Source: Streptomyces shenzhenensis (GTDB lineage Bacteria > Actinomycetota > Actinomycetes > Streptomycetales > Streptomycetaceae). From it: a stretch of 64,000 nt of DNA. A model generated the notes under the pieces. The model was not told the origin of the DNA. It ran no database searches and worked only from the letters and a program-made list of their open reading frames with translations. The translations under genes were made by a program, and so were the position numbers. Positions 29,693 through 37,995 of this stretch are shown piece by piece (positions within the stretch are counted from its first letter, which is position 1; the number at the start of each line of letters is the position of its first letter). The stretch spans positions 121,810 to 185,809 of the forward strand of contig NZ_JAJONF010000018.1 in the NCBI RefSeq assembly GCF_021462265.1. Reading direction: 5' to 3'.

Positions 29693-29736
29693 AACGGGCC
29701 CGGTCCAGGTGGGAAACCCCCTGGACCGGGCCCGTT
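29693..29736 (-). terminator. Strong hairpin terminator of polyol-phosphate polymerase gene
   Basis: A perfect 16-bp stem (AACGGGCCCGGTCCAG / CTGGACCGGGCCCGTT) with a 12-nt loop lies 30 bp past the stop codon of the polymerase gene. Confidence 0.8.
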
Positions 29737-29766
29737 CGCGGTCTTGGCGAGCGTCCGGCGCGGGTG

Positions 29767-31881
29767 TCAGCCGGCGGCCGCGCCCTCCGCCTCGCCAGCG
29801 GTCGTCCGGGGCTTTCCGCCGGGCAGCGCCTCGGCGAGTTCGGCCGCCTCGGGGTCACCGGCCGCGATCCGGGCCTCCTGGCCGAGGTTGCGCGCCTCGG
29901 CCTTGCGGGCGAGAGCCGCCACGGCGCCGTTGAACTGGTCGATGGAGGTCGGCTCGTCCGGCCCGAGCAGGTAGTGCTTGAGCTCCTCCCGGTCCGCCGC
30001 CAGCGGATCGGCCGACGGGTCGCGTACGGCGTCCAGCAGGCCGCCGAGTTCCTTGGCGCTGTTGGAGAGGATCACGGCGGCGCGCACGGCGGTGTTCGCC
30101 CGCTTGAACTCCTCCGCGCCGACGCCGGCGGAGTCGGTGACGGCGTACGGCTTGCCGCTCGCGATGAAGTCGGAGACCACGCTGGAGATGTCGGAGACCA
30201 TCGCGTCGGAGACGTTGAAGCAGTCGTACAGCCGGGGTTCTGCGCCGGTGATGACGGCGTGCTGGTACGACGGCAGGGCCTGCCAGTAGAAGTCGTTCCA
30301 GTCGGCGCGCAGCCGGGCGATCTCCTCGTACTTCTTTAGGTCGGCGACGTCGTCCCGGCTGGCCTCGGCCTCGTCGCGCTTGTCGTCGGCGGTGCCTGCC
30401 AGTTCGGTCAGGCGGGCCTCGATACGGGCCAGCTCGGCCTTCGCCGCCGTCTGGGCGGCCGTGTCGGCCGTGAAGCGGGCATCGGCGGCCCGGGCGGTGG
30501 CGGCCTTCTCCACGAGGGCGGTGACGCGCCGGTGGGCGGCGCCGGCCTCGGCGCTGACGGTGCCGGTGAAGGGGTGCGGCTTGTACAGGACACGGACCGG
30601 CGGGTCGGCCTTGACCAGCTTCTTCACGATGTTCTCGCCGGCGAGTACGAGGGAGGTGTTGCCGGGGTCGCCGTCCCAGCCCTCCCAGGTGGGCGCGTAG
30701 AGCACGGTGGGGATACGGCCGTCGGGGACGCCCTGCCACCTCTGGATGGGGGCGAGCTGGGGACGGCCGACCTCGACGATGTCGTCGTCGCGGACGCCGA
30801 CGTCAGCGATGGCATAGCGGTCGCGGCCCGCGCGGCCCGCGGTCCACACCTCGTCGTACGCCTTGCTGAAGGGGTTGACGCTGGCCAGCTTGTCGCTGTC
30901 GCCGTGGCCGATGAAGACGTGCTTCATCGTGGGGACGCGCAGCAGGTGGATGTTCTTGCCGACGTTGGCAGCGTAAAGGGCGACGCGGACCGTGGAGAGA
31001 TCCATGTTCATCAGGTGCACGCCGCCGGGCACGCAGATGACGGGGGCGGTGGTCGGGGCGAGGTTCTGCAGGATGACCCGCTCGCGCAGCAGGATCAGCG
31101 GGCGGGACTCCAGCTGTTCCATGGTCTCCAGCCACATGTTGACCTGGTAGGCGGAGTCCTTGGAACCGGAGAAGTACAGCACGGTCCCGGGCTGGTACTC
31201 GGCCAGCCAGTCGTCGACGGCGGCCAGCACGGTGTCGGCGTCCGGCGGGGTCTTGCGGCCGCGCACGTACGGCATCAGCACCAGGACGTACAGGGAGCCC
31301 AGGGCGAGGGTGATGCCGACGCCGACGAACCCGGCGACCGCGCTGTTGGTGATCGCGGAGACCAGCAGGCCGACGACGGCCGCGAGGTCGAGGTGGAGCA
31401 TCTTCTCGGCGGAGCGGTCGAGCAGACCGAGCGGCGGGGCGTCGGGGATGTGGATGCGGGACTTCAGGTCGACGTTGCGGGTGGCCACCGGCATCCGGCG
31501 GCGGTTGCGGATCAGGGTGACCAGTGCGCCGTGCGGGGCCTGCAGGCCGTAGAAGGCGATGAAGCAGGCGATCGCGCCGTAGAAGATCAAGCGGTTCGAG
31601 AGGTCCATCCGGGCCAGCAGCAGGATCAGCAGCAGCTGCCGGATCAGGAAGCGGATCGACAGACCGGCCCGGACCTTGCTCAGGCGGTTGACGAGGTAGC
31701 TGCCTTTGCGGTGCAGGTAGTGGTCCGCGAGGTATGTGACGGCGGCCGCGGCCGCGAAGGCGTACACGCTCGGTACGAGTGCGGCGACCATGAGGACCGG
31801 GAAGCCCAGCATCATGAGTGCCGCCGCGGCCAGCTCGGCCGCGCTGCCCACCCGGGCGACGCGAATAGCGGTGGATATCAC
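29767..31881 (-). CDS. TagF/TarL-like CDP-polyol glycerophosphotransferase (teichoic acid polymerase)
   Basis: The 704-residue protein has about four to six hydrophobic segments in its first 230 residues. The C-terminal part matches the glycerophosphotransferase family: VLYAPTWEGWDGDP, VLYKPHPFTG with a catalytic-type His, and MVSDISSVVSDFIASGKPY. These enzymes polymerise glycerol- or ribitol-phosphate from CDP-activated precursors onto a lipid-linked primer. A coiled-coil insertion of about 90 residues (RIEARLTELAGTADDKRDEA) is unusual. It follows the CDP-ribitol synthase gene on the same strand, making ribitol-phosphate the likely unit (inference). Confidence 0.88.
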   Translation of the reverse strand: MISTAIRVARVGSAAELAAAALMMLGFPVLMVAALVPSVYAFAAAAAVTYLADHYLHRKGSYLVNRLSKVRAGLSIRFLIRQLLLILLLARMDLSNRLIFYGAIACFIAFYGLQAPHGALVTLIRNRRRMPVATRNVDLKSRIHIPDAPPLGLLDRSAEKMLHLDLAAVVGLLVSAITNSAVAGFVGVGITLALGSLYVLVLMPYVRGRKTPPDADTVLAAVDDWLAEYQPGTVLYFSGSKDSAYQVNMWLETMEQLESRPLILLRERVILQNLAPTTAPVICVPGGVHLMNMDLSTVRVALYAANVGKNIHLLRVPTMKHVFIGHGDSDKLASVNPFSKAYDEVWTAGRAGRDRYAIADVGVRDDDIVEVGRPQLAPIQRWQGVPDGRIPTVLYAPTWEGWDGDPGNTSLVLAGENIVKKLVKADPPVRVLYKPHPFTGTVSAEAGAAHRRVTALVEKAATARAADARFTADTAAQTAAKAELARIEARLTELAGTADDKRDEAEASRDDVADLKKYEEIARLRADWNDFYWQALPSYQHAVITGAEPRLYDCFNVSDAMVSDISSVVSDFIASGKPYAVTDSAGVGAEEFKRANTAVRAAVILSNSAKELGGLLDAVRDPSADPLAADREELKHYLLGPDEPTSIDQFNGAVAALARKAEARNLGQEARIAAGDPEAAELAEALPGGKPRTTAGEAEGAAAG

Positions 31882-31960
31882 GGAGAACCTTTTGCTGACA
31901 AAAAGGCCGGAATTTGACCTTGCGGACGATCTGGCGGTGGTCGATCTGGGTTTTTACGGC

Positions 31961-32009
31961 TTCAGGCCCCTGTGAATGATCCGCGAACGCGCAACCACAG
32001 AGGCCTGAA
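31961..32009 (-). terminator. Hairpin downstream of CDP-ribitol synthase gene
   Basis: Fourteen-bp arms (TTCAGGCCCCTGTG / CACAGAGGCCTGAA, one mismatch) lie in the 152-bp AT-rich gap between the synthase and the polymerase. It may terminate the former or attenuate the latter. Confidence 0.55.
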
Positions 32010-32033
32010 TTACAGATGTCTAATGACTGTTGA

Positions 32034-33533
32034 TTATGCCACGCCGTCCTGTCGGTCCAGGACACTGGCCAGGGCCTGCTCGAAGCCGGAGGCCTGGCCG
32101 GCGGCCGCCGTCGGGTCCTGCTGGCGGACGTCGATGACATGGCCGGTGAGTTCGGAGAGCAGTACGTCGAGAGAGGTACGGGCGACGGCCTCGGAGGAGA
32201 GCAGGGAGCCCGCCGGCTCCTGGCCGAACGCCTTGGTGCGCATCGGGGTGGCGGTCCGCTCGGGGTTGATGCAGTTGACGCGGACGGCGTCGCCGGCCCA
32301 CTCGTCGGACAGGGCCTGGGTGAGGTTCACCATGGCGGCCTTGGTGGAGGAGTAGAGGCTGTACTCGGCGCGGCCGCGGGTGTAGCTGCTGGAAGTGTAG
32401 AGCAGCAGCTGGCCCTCGGTCTCGGCGAGGTACTTGTAGCTGGAGCGGGCGATCTGCACCGGGGCCAGGTAGTTGACCTTCAGCGCCTCCTCGATGGTGG
32501 CGTTGTCGGTCTCGGCGAGCTTGCCGATGCGCAGCACGCCCGCGGTGTTGACGACGTAGTCGATGCGGCCGGTCTCGGCGTACGCCTTGGAGAGCGCGTC
32601 GTCGACCTCCTCCGGGTTCTCCACGTGGGTGCCGGTGGTGGAGCGGCCGAGGGCGTAGACGTTCGCGCCGTAGGACTCGGCGAGTTCGGCGATGTCCTTG
32701 CCGATGCCGTACGAGCCGCCGAAGATCACCATGGTCTTGCCGGTGAGGAGTGCGCGGTAGTCGTCCTCGCCGTTCTGCTCGGGGGCGGCGGCGGAGGCCA
32801 GCTGGAAGAGCTTGTCGGCGATGAAGACGTCGACGGGCTGGGTGACCTTCATGTTGTACTCGTCGCCGGCGACGACATGGATCGGCACGTCGGGCAGGTA
32901 CTTGAGGACGACGGAGCAGTCGTCGGTGGCCTGGAAGTTGGGGTCGCCGGCGGCGACCTCGTAGGCCCGCCTGATCGTGGACAGCTTGAACGCCTGGGGG
33001 GTCTGGCCGCGGCGCAGCCGGGAGCGGTCCGGGATCTCGGTGATGAACTCGCCGTCCTCGCCGTGGGTGCGGGTGACGATGATGGTGTCGGCGGAGGGGA
33101 TGGCGACGTCGACGGCCTGGTAGCGCTCCAGTGCGGTCACGCAGTCGTCGATGACGCGTTGTGAGAGCAGGGGGCGTACGGCGTCGTGGAAGAGGACGTT
33201 GCGGTCCTCGCCCTCGGCAAGGCCCTCGCCGAGCGCCCGGATGGCGCGCTCGGTGGTCTCGTTCCGCGTGTTGCCGCCCTCGATGATCTTCGTGACCTTG
33301 GTGAGCCCGGCCTTGGCGACGATCTTCTCGACGTCCGCGACGTAGCCCGGCGCCATCAGCACGATGATGTCGTCGATCGAGCCGGCCTTCTCGAAGGTGG
33401 CCAGGGTGTGCTCGATGACGGCCTTGCCTGCGATCTTCAGCAGCTGCTTCGGTATCGACAGACCCACCCGCTGGCCGGTGCCACCGGCCAGGATCACTGC
33501 GGTGGTTCGGGGCTTGGCTATGTGCTGGGACAC
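32034..33533 (-). CDS. Bifunctional CDP-ribitol synthase-like (cytidylyltransferase-SDR fusion)
   Basis: Start GTG at 33533 gives 499 residues. Residues about 1-235 form an IspD/TarI-type cytidylyltransferase (TTAVILAGGTGQRVGLSIPKQ, FHDAVRPLLSQRVIDDC, RGQTPQAFK). After a linker comes an SDR reductase (MVIFGGSYGIGKDIAE for cofactor; YSLYSSTKAAM with catalytic Tyr and Lys; NPERTATPM). The same fusion in Haemophilus Acs1/Bcs1 reduces ribulose-5-phosphate and couples it to CTP, giving CDP-ribitol. It therefore most likely supplies the activated unit for the neighbouring polymerase. A longer ATG start (33578) is possible. Confidence 0.88.
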   Translation of the reverse strand: MSQHIAKPRTTAVILAGGTGQRVGLSIPKQLLKIAGKAVIEHTLATFEKAGSIDDIIVLMAPGYVADVEKIVAKAGLTKVTKIIEGGNTRNETTERAIRALGEGLAEGEDRNVLFHDAVRPLLSQRVIDDCVTALERYQAVDVAIPSADTIIVTRTHGEDGEFITEIPDRSRLRRGQTPQAFKLSTIRRAYEVAAGDPNFQATDDCSVVLKYLPDVPIHVVAGDEYNMKVTQPVDVFIADKLFQLASAAAPEQNGEDDYRALLTGKTMVIFGGSYGIGKDIAELAESYGANVYALGRSTTGTHVENPEEVDDALSKAYAETGRIDYVVNTAGVLRIGKLAETDNATIEEALKVNYLAPVQIARSSYKYLAETEGQLLLYTSSSYTRGRAEYSLYSSTKAAMVNLTQALSDEWAGDAVRVNCINPERTATPMRTKAFGQEPAGSLLSSEAVARTSLDVLLSELTGHVIDVRQQDPTAAAGQASGFEQALASVLDRQDGVA

Positions 33534-33781
33534 AGGTGACCTACCTTGGGGCATCAGGGAACCAGGAAATGGTCCCACTTCCGGTTACCGCTGTGCAAGG
33601 TGAGCGCCGTCCGCTGCATATGTGCCCGCAACCTTTCATTCACCTTGCATCGCTGGTGATGGGCGTCGCCCGTCGGGCCACGGCAAGAGTTCCGTGAATT
33701 TGCTGTGAGTAACTGCACAGTACATTTTGATTGCTGTGCGTGACGAAGCACACGTCTCAGCAGCGCTACGCCGTGCTACAG

Positions 33782-33808
33782 GGACGGCTTAGGTGAGCTA
33801 AGCCGTCC
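33782..33808 (-). terminator. Hairpin terminator of sulfotransferase-like gene
   Basis: A perfect 11-bp stem (GGACGGCTTAG / CTAAGCCGTCC) with a 5-nt loop lies 25 bp after the sulfotransferase-like stop codon. The remaining bases to 33579 hold AT-rich sequence, probably the promoter of the CDP-ribitol synthase gene. Confidence 0.75.
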
Positions 33809-33832
33809 GCCCATGCCCGGCCTCCCGGCACC

Positions 33833-35038
33833 TCACCGCCGGCGCAGCTTCTTCAGACATCGGCGCCCCAGGACCCGTACGAGCTCCTTCGACGACGTCT
33901 GGTGCACGGTGCGCGCCTTCGCCTCGGCGGTGTGGCGTACCGGTACCGCGGCCGCCGCGGCGAGCGCGCCGTAGAGCGCCTGGGCGGCGACCTCCGGGGC
34001 GATGCGGGCTTCGGCGGCGGGCGGTCCCGGCTGCGCGGGGATGGCGGGCAGGGCGTGGAGCAGGGCGGGGTCCCCGATGACACGGACGCCCAGGGCGCCG
34101 ATGTGTTCCGCCATCTCGGCGCCGATCCGACCCGCGGCCTCGACGGCCCAGGCGGGTGTGGAGATCCGCACGTCGGCGGTGGTGGGGCTGCACGAGTTCT
34201 TCATATGCATGACGGCGCCGTTGCGGACGAGCTTGGAATACAGCTCGTCGGGGAGCCCATTGCCGCGGAATTCGACGTTGAGTTTTCGCAGCATTTCGGT
34301 CTCGGCGAGGGTGAGGGAGCGGTTCGCCGTGTCCGGGACGGGCCGGAGGAGATTTCCGGGGAGTCCGAGGAGGGCTTCGAAAGTGCGCATGAGGCCGTCG
34401 CGGTCCCGGTCGTCGACCACGACGACGGTGACCCGGTCGGCGCCGGCCGCGCGGACCCAGCGTTCGACGAGGCGGTCATGCCGGTGCCGGTGCCAGAAGC
34501 TGGGGTTGGGCTTCTCGTAGGGGGCCTTGCGGAGCATGTGCTCCAGCCAGTCCTCGTAGCCCATGCGCAGTCCGTTCTGCACGTACTGCTGCCATTGCGA
34601 GGGCATGATCCTGGCGAGCGGGCGGAGGGTGACGAGGACGTGGACGCGGTCGCCGCCGAGCTGTTCGACGATGCGGGCGACGGTCTCGTCGTCGGGGGCG
34701 TCGGCGAAGAACTCGCTGCTGATCACCGAGGTGCGCGGGCCGGTTGCCTCGACCCGCTTGAGCAGGTTCGTCCAGTGCTTCTCGGTGGGCGCGGTGTCGC
34801 CCATCATCGCAGGCCGGGCGCAGGCCGCGAGGGCGGCTTCCATAGGGTGCCGGGTGGTCGCCGGGAACTCCACGCCATGTTCGGGCAGCTTGTCCCTGGC
34901 GGCGAACAGGGCACCCTGGATGGCCGTGGTGCCCGTCTTGTGCGGGCCGATGTGCAGCAGGCGGGTACCGACGGGCAGGGCGGGTAGGGCGGCAAGCGGA
35001 CCGGTGGGGCTCGTGGGGCCTGTGGCGTCGTGGTTCAC
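33833..35038 (-). CDS. Sulfotransferase-like protein in wall-polymer locus
   Basis: Start GTG at 35038 has GAGAGG upstream; an ATG 11 codons earlier overlaps the palindromic promoter region and is less likely. The 401-residue protein carries the PAPS 5'-phosphosulfate loop LLHIGPHKTGTTAIQG near the N-terminus, then SVISSEFFADAPDD, VLVTLRPLARIMPSQWQQY and RVTVVVVDDRDRD. This fits a P-loop sulfotransferase, although many such proteins are assigned only by the loop. Given its neighbours it may sulfate a wall glycopolymer or a sugar on it. It is a single-gene unit with its own terminator. Confidence 0.78.
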   Translation of the reverse strand: MNHDATGPTSPTGPLAALPALPVGTRLLHIGPHKTGTTAIQGALFAARDKLPEHGVEFPATTRHPMEAALAACARPAMMGDTAPTEKHWTNLLKRVEATGPRTSVISSEFFADAPDDETVARIVEQLGGDRVHVLVTLRPLARIMPSQWQQYVQNGLRMGYEDWLEHMLRKAPYEKPNPSFWHRHRHDRLVERWVRAAGADRVTVVVVDDRDRDGLMRTFEALLGLPGNLLRPVPDTANRSLTLAETEMLRKLNVEFRGNGLPDELYSKLVRNGAVMHMKNSCSPTTADVRISTPAWAVEAAGRIGAEMAEHIGALGVRVIGDPALLHALPAIPAQPGPPAAEARIAPEVAAQALYGALAAAAAVPVRHTAEAKARTVHQTSSKELVRVLGRRCLKKLRRR

Positions 35039-35079
35039 CGGTGCTTCGCCTCTCGTGCAGTCCGTCTCCATGGTTAACG

Positions 35080-35100
35080 TAAGGTAAGACGTTTACCTTA
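35080..35100 (-). promoter_or_regulatory. Perfect 8-bp inverted repeat upstream of sulfotransferase-like gene
   Basis: TAAGGTAA-gacgt-TTACCTTA lies about 45 bp before the chosen start codon, in a distinctly AT-rich patch. Its size and symmetry suit a dimeric regulator's operator. It overlaps the alternative ATG region. Confidence 0.5.
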
Positions 35101-35355
35101 AGTTCACCTGAGAGGAGCCTGGGGCACAGATGAGTGCCAGGCTCCCGTTCCACAGACTTGACCTTCGGCGCGCCCGGTTCGTACGTCACACGACCTGTAC
35201 ACCCGGTTCATCCGTCCCGGCGCGCAGGGTGGCGAGGGTGCTCCCGGCCGCCTGGCTGGTGACCTGGGCGCTGCGGAACTCCGGAAGCTCCAACGGCCGC
35301 ACGGTCCGTCCGCAGAACGCAATGCGTGCGCGGACAACCAGCCAGGCAGCAGAAG

Positions 35356-35394
35356 GCCCGTTGCGGCCGGGAGCGAGTCCCGGCCGCAACGGGC
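35356..35394 (-). terminator. Hairpin terminator of obg operon, followed by GGGCCTGAC repeats
   Basis: A 17-bp stem (GCCCGTTGCGGCCGGGA / TCCCGGCCGCAACGGGC) lies about 90 bp beyond the obg stop, with three or four tandem GGGCCTGAC units beside it. The rest of 35101-35483 shows no convincing gene. Confidence 0.7.
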
Positions 35395-35483
35395 CTGACG
35401 GGCCTGACGGGCCTGACGCGTTGTGACGGCAGATCGGCGAACCCCGGGGACCCTGGACCGGGGAAGCCGACGGCCTTACGGCC

Positions 35484-36923
35484 TTACTCGAACGGGTCGA
35501 AGTCGCCGTGCTTCCCCAGGGACTCGTCCCGTTCCGCCTCCCGGTCGCGGCGGCGCTGCACGGCGGGCCGCTGCTCCTCGAAGCGGTGGTCCTCGCCGCG
35601 GCGGCCGAGCATCTCGGCGCCGGACATCATGGACGGTTCCCAGTCGAAGACGACGGCGTTGTCCTCGGGACCGATGGCGACGCCGTCGCCGGCCCGGGCG
35701 CCCGCCTTCATCAACTGCTCCTCCACGCCGAGGCGGTTGAGGCGGTCGGCGAGGTAGCCGACGGCCTCGTCGTTGTTGAAGTCGGTCTGGCGTACCCAGC
35801 GTTCGGGCTTCTCGCCGCGCACCCGGAAGAGGCCGGCGTCCTCCTGGGTGACGGTGAAGCCGGCGTCGTCCACGGCCTTGGGCCGGATGACGATCCGGGT
35901 CGCCTCTTCCTTGGGCTTGGCCGCGCGGGCCTGGCCGACCAGCTCGCCGAGCGCGAACGACAGTTCGCGCAGGCCCAGGTGGGCGACCGCGGACACCTCG
36001 AAGACGCGGTAGCCGCGAGCCTCCAGGTCGGGGCGGACCATCCCGGCGAGGTCCTTGCCGTCGGGGACGTCGATCTTGTTGAGGACGACGATCCGGGGCC
36101 GGTCGCCGAGGCCGCCGTACTGCTTGAGCTCCTCCTCGATGACGTCGAGGTCGGAGACGGGGTCGCGCTCGGACTCCAGGGTCGCGGTGTCCAGGACGTG
36201 CACGAGGACGCTGCACCGCTCGACGTGGCGCAGGAACTCCAGGCCGAGGCCCCTGCCCTGGCTGGCGCCGGGGATCAGCCCGGGCACGTCGGCGATGGTG
36301 TAGACGGTGGAACCGGCGGTCACCACGCCGAGGTTGGGGACCAGGGTGGTGAACGGGTAGTCGGCGATCTTCGGCTTGGCGGCGGACAGCACGGAGATCA
36401 GCGAGGACTTGCCGGCGCTCGGGTAGCCGACGAGGGCCACGTCGGCGACGGTCTTCAGCTCCAGGACGATGTCCTGGAGGTCGCCGGGCTCGCCGAGCAG
36501 CGCGAAGCCGGGGGCCTTGCGGCGGGCGCTGGCGAGGGCCGCGTTGCCGAGTCCGCCGCGGCCGCCCTGGGCGGCGACGTAGGAGGTGCCGTGGCCGACG
36601 AGGTCGGCGAGGACGTTGCCGGCCTTGTCCAGCACCACCGTGCCGTCGGGCACCGGCAGGACGAGGTCCTGGCCGTCCTTGCCGGCCCGGTTGCCGCCCT
36701 CGCCGGGCTTGCCGTTGGTGGCCTTGCGGTGCGGGGAGTGGTGGTACTCGAGGAGAGTCGTCACCGACTGGTCGACGGTCAGGATGACGTCGCCGCCGCG
36801 GCCGCCGTTGCCGCCGTCGGGGCCGCCGAGCGGCTTGAACTTCTCCCGGTGCACGGAGGCGCAGCCGTGGCCTCCGTTACCCGCGGCGATGTGCAGCTCG
36901 ACGCGGTCCACGAAGGTGGTCAT
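35484..36923 (-). CDS. obg: Obg/CgtA GTPase
   Basis: This essential ribosome-associated GTPase affects ribosome assembly and, in Streptomyces, the onset of aerial growth and sporulation. The 479-residue protein has the glycine-rich Obg domain (VELHIAAGNGGHGCASVHRE...), the G domain with P-loop ALVGYPSAGKSSL, DVPGLIPGA and NKIDVPD, then an OCT domain and a charged tail. It is the third gene of the rplU-rpmA-obg operon. Confidence 0.98.
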   Translation of the reverse strand: MTTFVDRVELHIAAGNGGHGCASVHREKFKPLGGPDGGNGGRGGDVILTVDQSVTTLLEYHHSPHRKATNGKPGEGGNRAGKDGQDLVLPVPDGTVVLDKAGNVLADLVGHGTSYVAAQGGRGGLGNAALASARRKAPGFALLGEPGDLQDIVLELKTVADVALVGYPSAGKSSLISVLSAAKPKIADYPFTTLVPNLGVVTAGSTVYTIADVPGLIPGASQGRGLGLEFLRHVERCSVLVHVLDTATLESERDPVSDLDVIEEELKQYGGLGDRPRIVVLNKIDVPDGKDLAGMVRPDLEARGYRVFEVSAVAHLGLRELSFALGELVGQARAAKPKEEATRIVIRPKAVDDAGFTVTQEDAGLFRVRGEKPERWVRQTDFNNDEAVGYLADRLNRLGVEEQLMKAGARAGDGVAIGPEDNAVVFDWEPSMMSGAEMLGRRGEDHRFEEQRPAVQRRRDREAERDESLGKHGDFDPFE

Positions 36924-36974
36924 GGTGCAGTGCCTCCATTTGCTTACGGGGTAATACCAATGTCAACACGCGAA

Positions 36975-37014
36975 AGGCGGACCCGCCTTCCCGATCGGGA
37001 AGTGAGGTCCGCCT
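36975..37014 (-). terminator. Hairpin between rpmA and obg
   Basis: The outer arms AGGCGGACC / GGTCCGCCT enclose a second palindrome (TTCCCGATCGGGAA). It may partially terminate transcription so that ribosomal protein genes are expressed more than obg. Confidence 0.6.
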
Positions 37015-37060
37015 CGCGAAACGTTCGGTCTGAAGCCCAGGATCAAGGCCTGGACGAAGC

Positions 37061-37315
37061 TCAGGCGACCGGAACGATGTTCACGACCTTGCGGCCACGG
37101 TGGGTGCCGAACTGCACCGAGCCGGCCTGCAGCGCGAACAGCGTGTCGTCGCCGCCGCGGCCGACGCCCGCACCCGGGTGGAAGTGGGTGCCGCGCTGAC
37201 GGACCAGGATCTCGCCCGCGTTGACGACCTGACCGCCGAAGCGCTTCACGCCGAGGCGCTGAGCGTTGGAGTCACGACCGTTACGGGTGGACGATGCGCC
37301 CTTCTTGTGTGCCAT
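37061..37315 (-). CDS. rpmA: Ribosomal protein bL27
   Basis: The 84-residue protein starts MAHKKGASSTRNGRDSNAQ and contains LGVKRFGGQVVNAGEILVRQ and RGTHFHPG, the complete signature of bL27 at the peptidyl-transferase centre. It lacks the cleavable N-terminal extension seen in Firmicutes. It lies 14 bp from rplU. Confidence 0.99.
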   Translation of the reverse strand: MAHKKGASSTRNGRDSNAQRLGVKRFGGQVVNAGEILVRQRGTHFHPGAGVGRGGDDTLFALQAGSVQFGTHRGRKVVNIVPVA

Positions 37316-37329
37316 CTCTCCTCAGTCCC

Positions 37330-37650
37330 TTACTTCGCAGCCGCGGGGATCTCAGTGACCTTGATCGCCGTGTACTGCTGGCGGTGGCCCTGACGACGGC
37401 GGTAGCCGGTCTTGTTCTTGTAGCGCAGAATGTCGATCTTCTGGCCCTTGTGGTGGTCCACGACCTCGGCCTGGACCTTGATGCCGGCCAGCACCCACGG
37501 GTCGCTGGTCACAGCGTCGCCGTCGACGACGAGCAGGGTCGAGAGCTCGACCGTGTCGCCAACCTTGGCGGTGGAAATCTTGTCAACCTCAACGATGTCG
37601 CCGACAGCAACCTTGTGCTGGCGACCACCGCTGCGCACGATGGCGTACAC
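37330..37650 (-). CDS. rplU: Ribosomal protein bL21
   Basis: The 106-residue protein starts MYAIVRSGGRQHKVAVGDIV and ends with the RNA-binding YKNKTGYRRRQGHRQQYT motif of bL21. It is the first gene of the rplU-rpmA-obg operon, with a promoter candidate about 120-150 bp upstream. Confidence 0.99.
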   Translation of the reverse strand: MYAIVRSGGRQHKVAVGDIVEVDKISTAKVGDTVELSTLLVVDGDAVTSDPWVLAGIKVQAEVVDHHKGQKIDILRYKNKTGYRRRQGHRQQYTAIKVTEIPAAAK

Positions 37651-37772
37651 GCGGATCTCACTCTCTCGCTCGGGAACGGCACCCCCGCAGTCCAGCCGCC
37701 CGGCGAACGCGGGCCGCCTCTCCGGAACACCCTGTGCTCCGGAGGAAGAGGTTTACGGGGATGTGGCGCGTC

Positions 37773-37801
37773 CTCATATCCATGGACACGCCGACGGTCA
37801 A
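37773..37801 (-). promoter_or_regulatory. Candidate promoter of rplU operon
   Basis: On the minus strand TTGACC (37796-37801) and TATGAG (37773-37778) are separated by 17 nt, a good match to the housekeeping HrdB pattern, with a 5' leader of roughly 115 nt before rplU. Confidence 0.45.
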
Positions 37802-37995
37802 GGTTACAGGTCGGTGGCCGAGGGGGTCAAACCGGGCCCGCGCCGATCTCCGCGACAAACCCTCCCGCGGGCCCGGTCGACCCTGTAAAGCGCCTGCGGT
37901 TACTCTGTGAGCCCAGTCGCGCCAGCTGGTCACCGACTGTACACGGATCATTCATGTCCCAGTCAGCTTCCGAAACCTGGAGCCAGGTACCAGAG

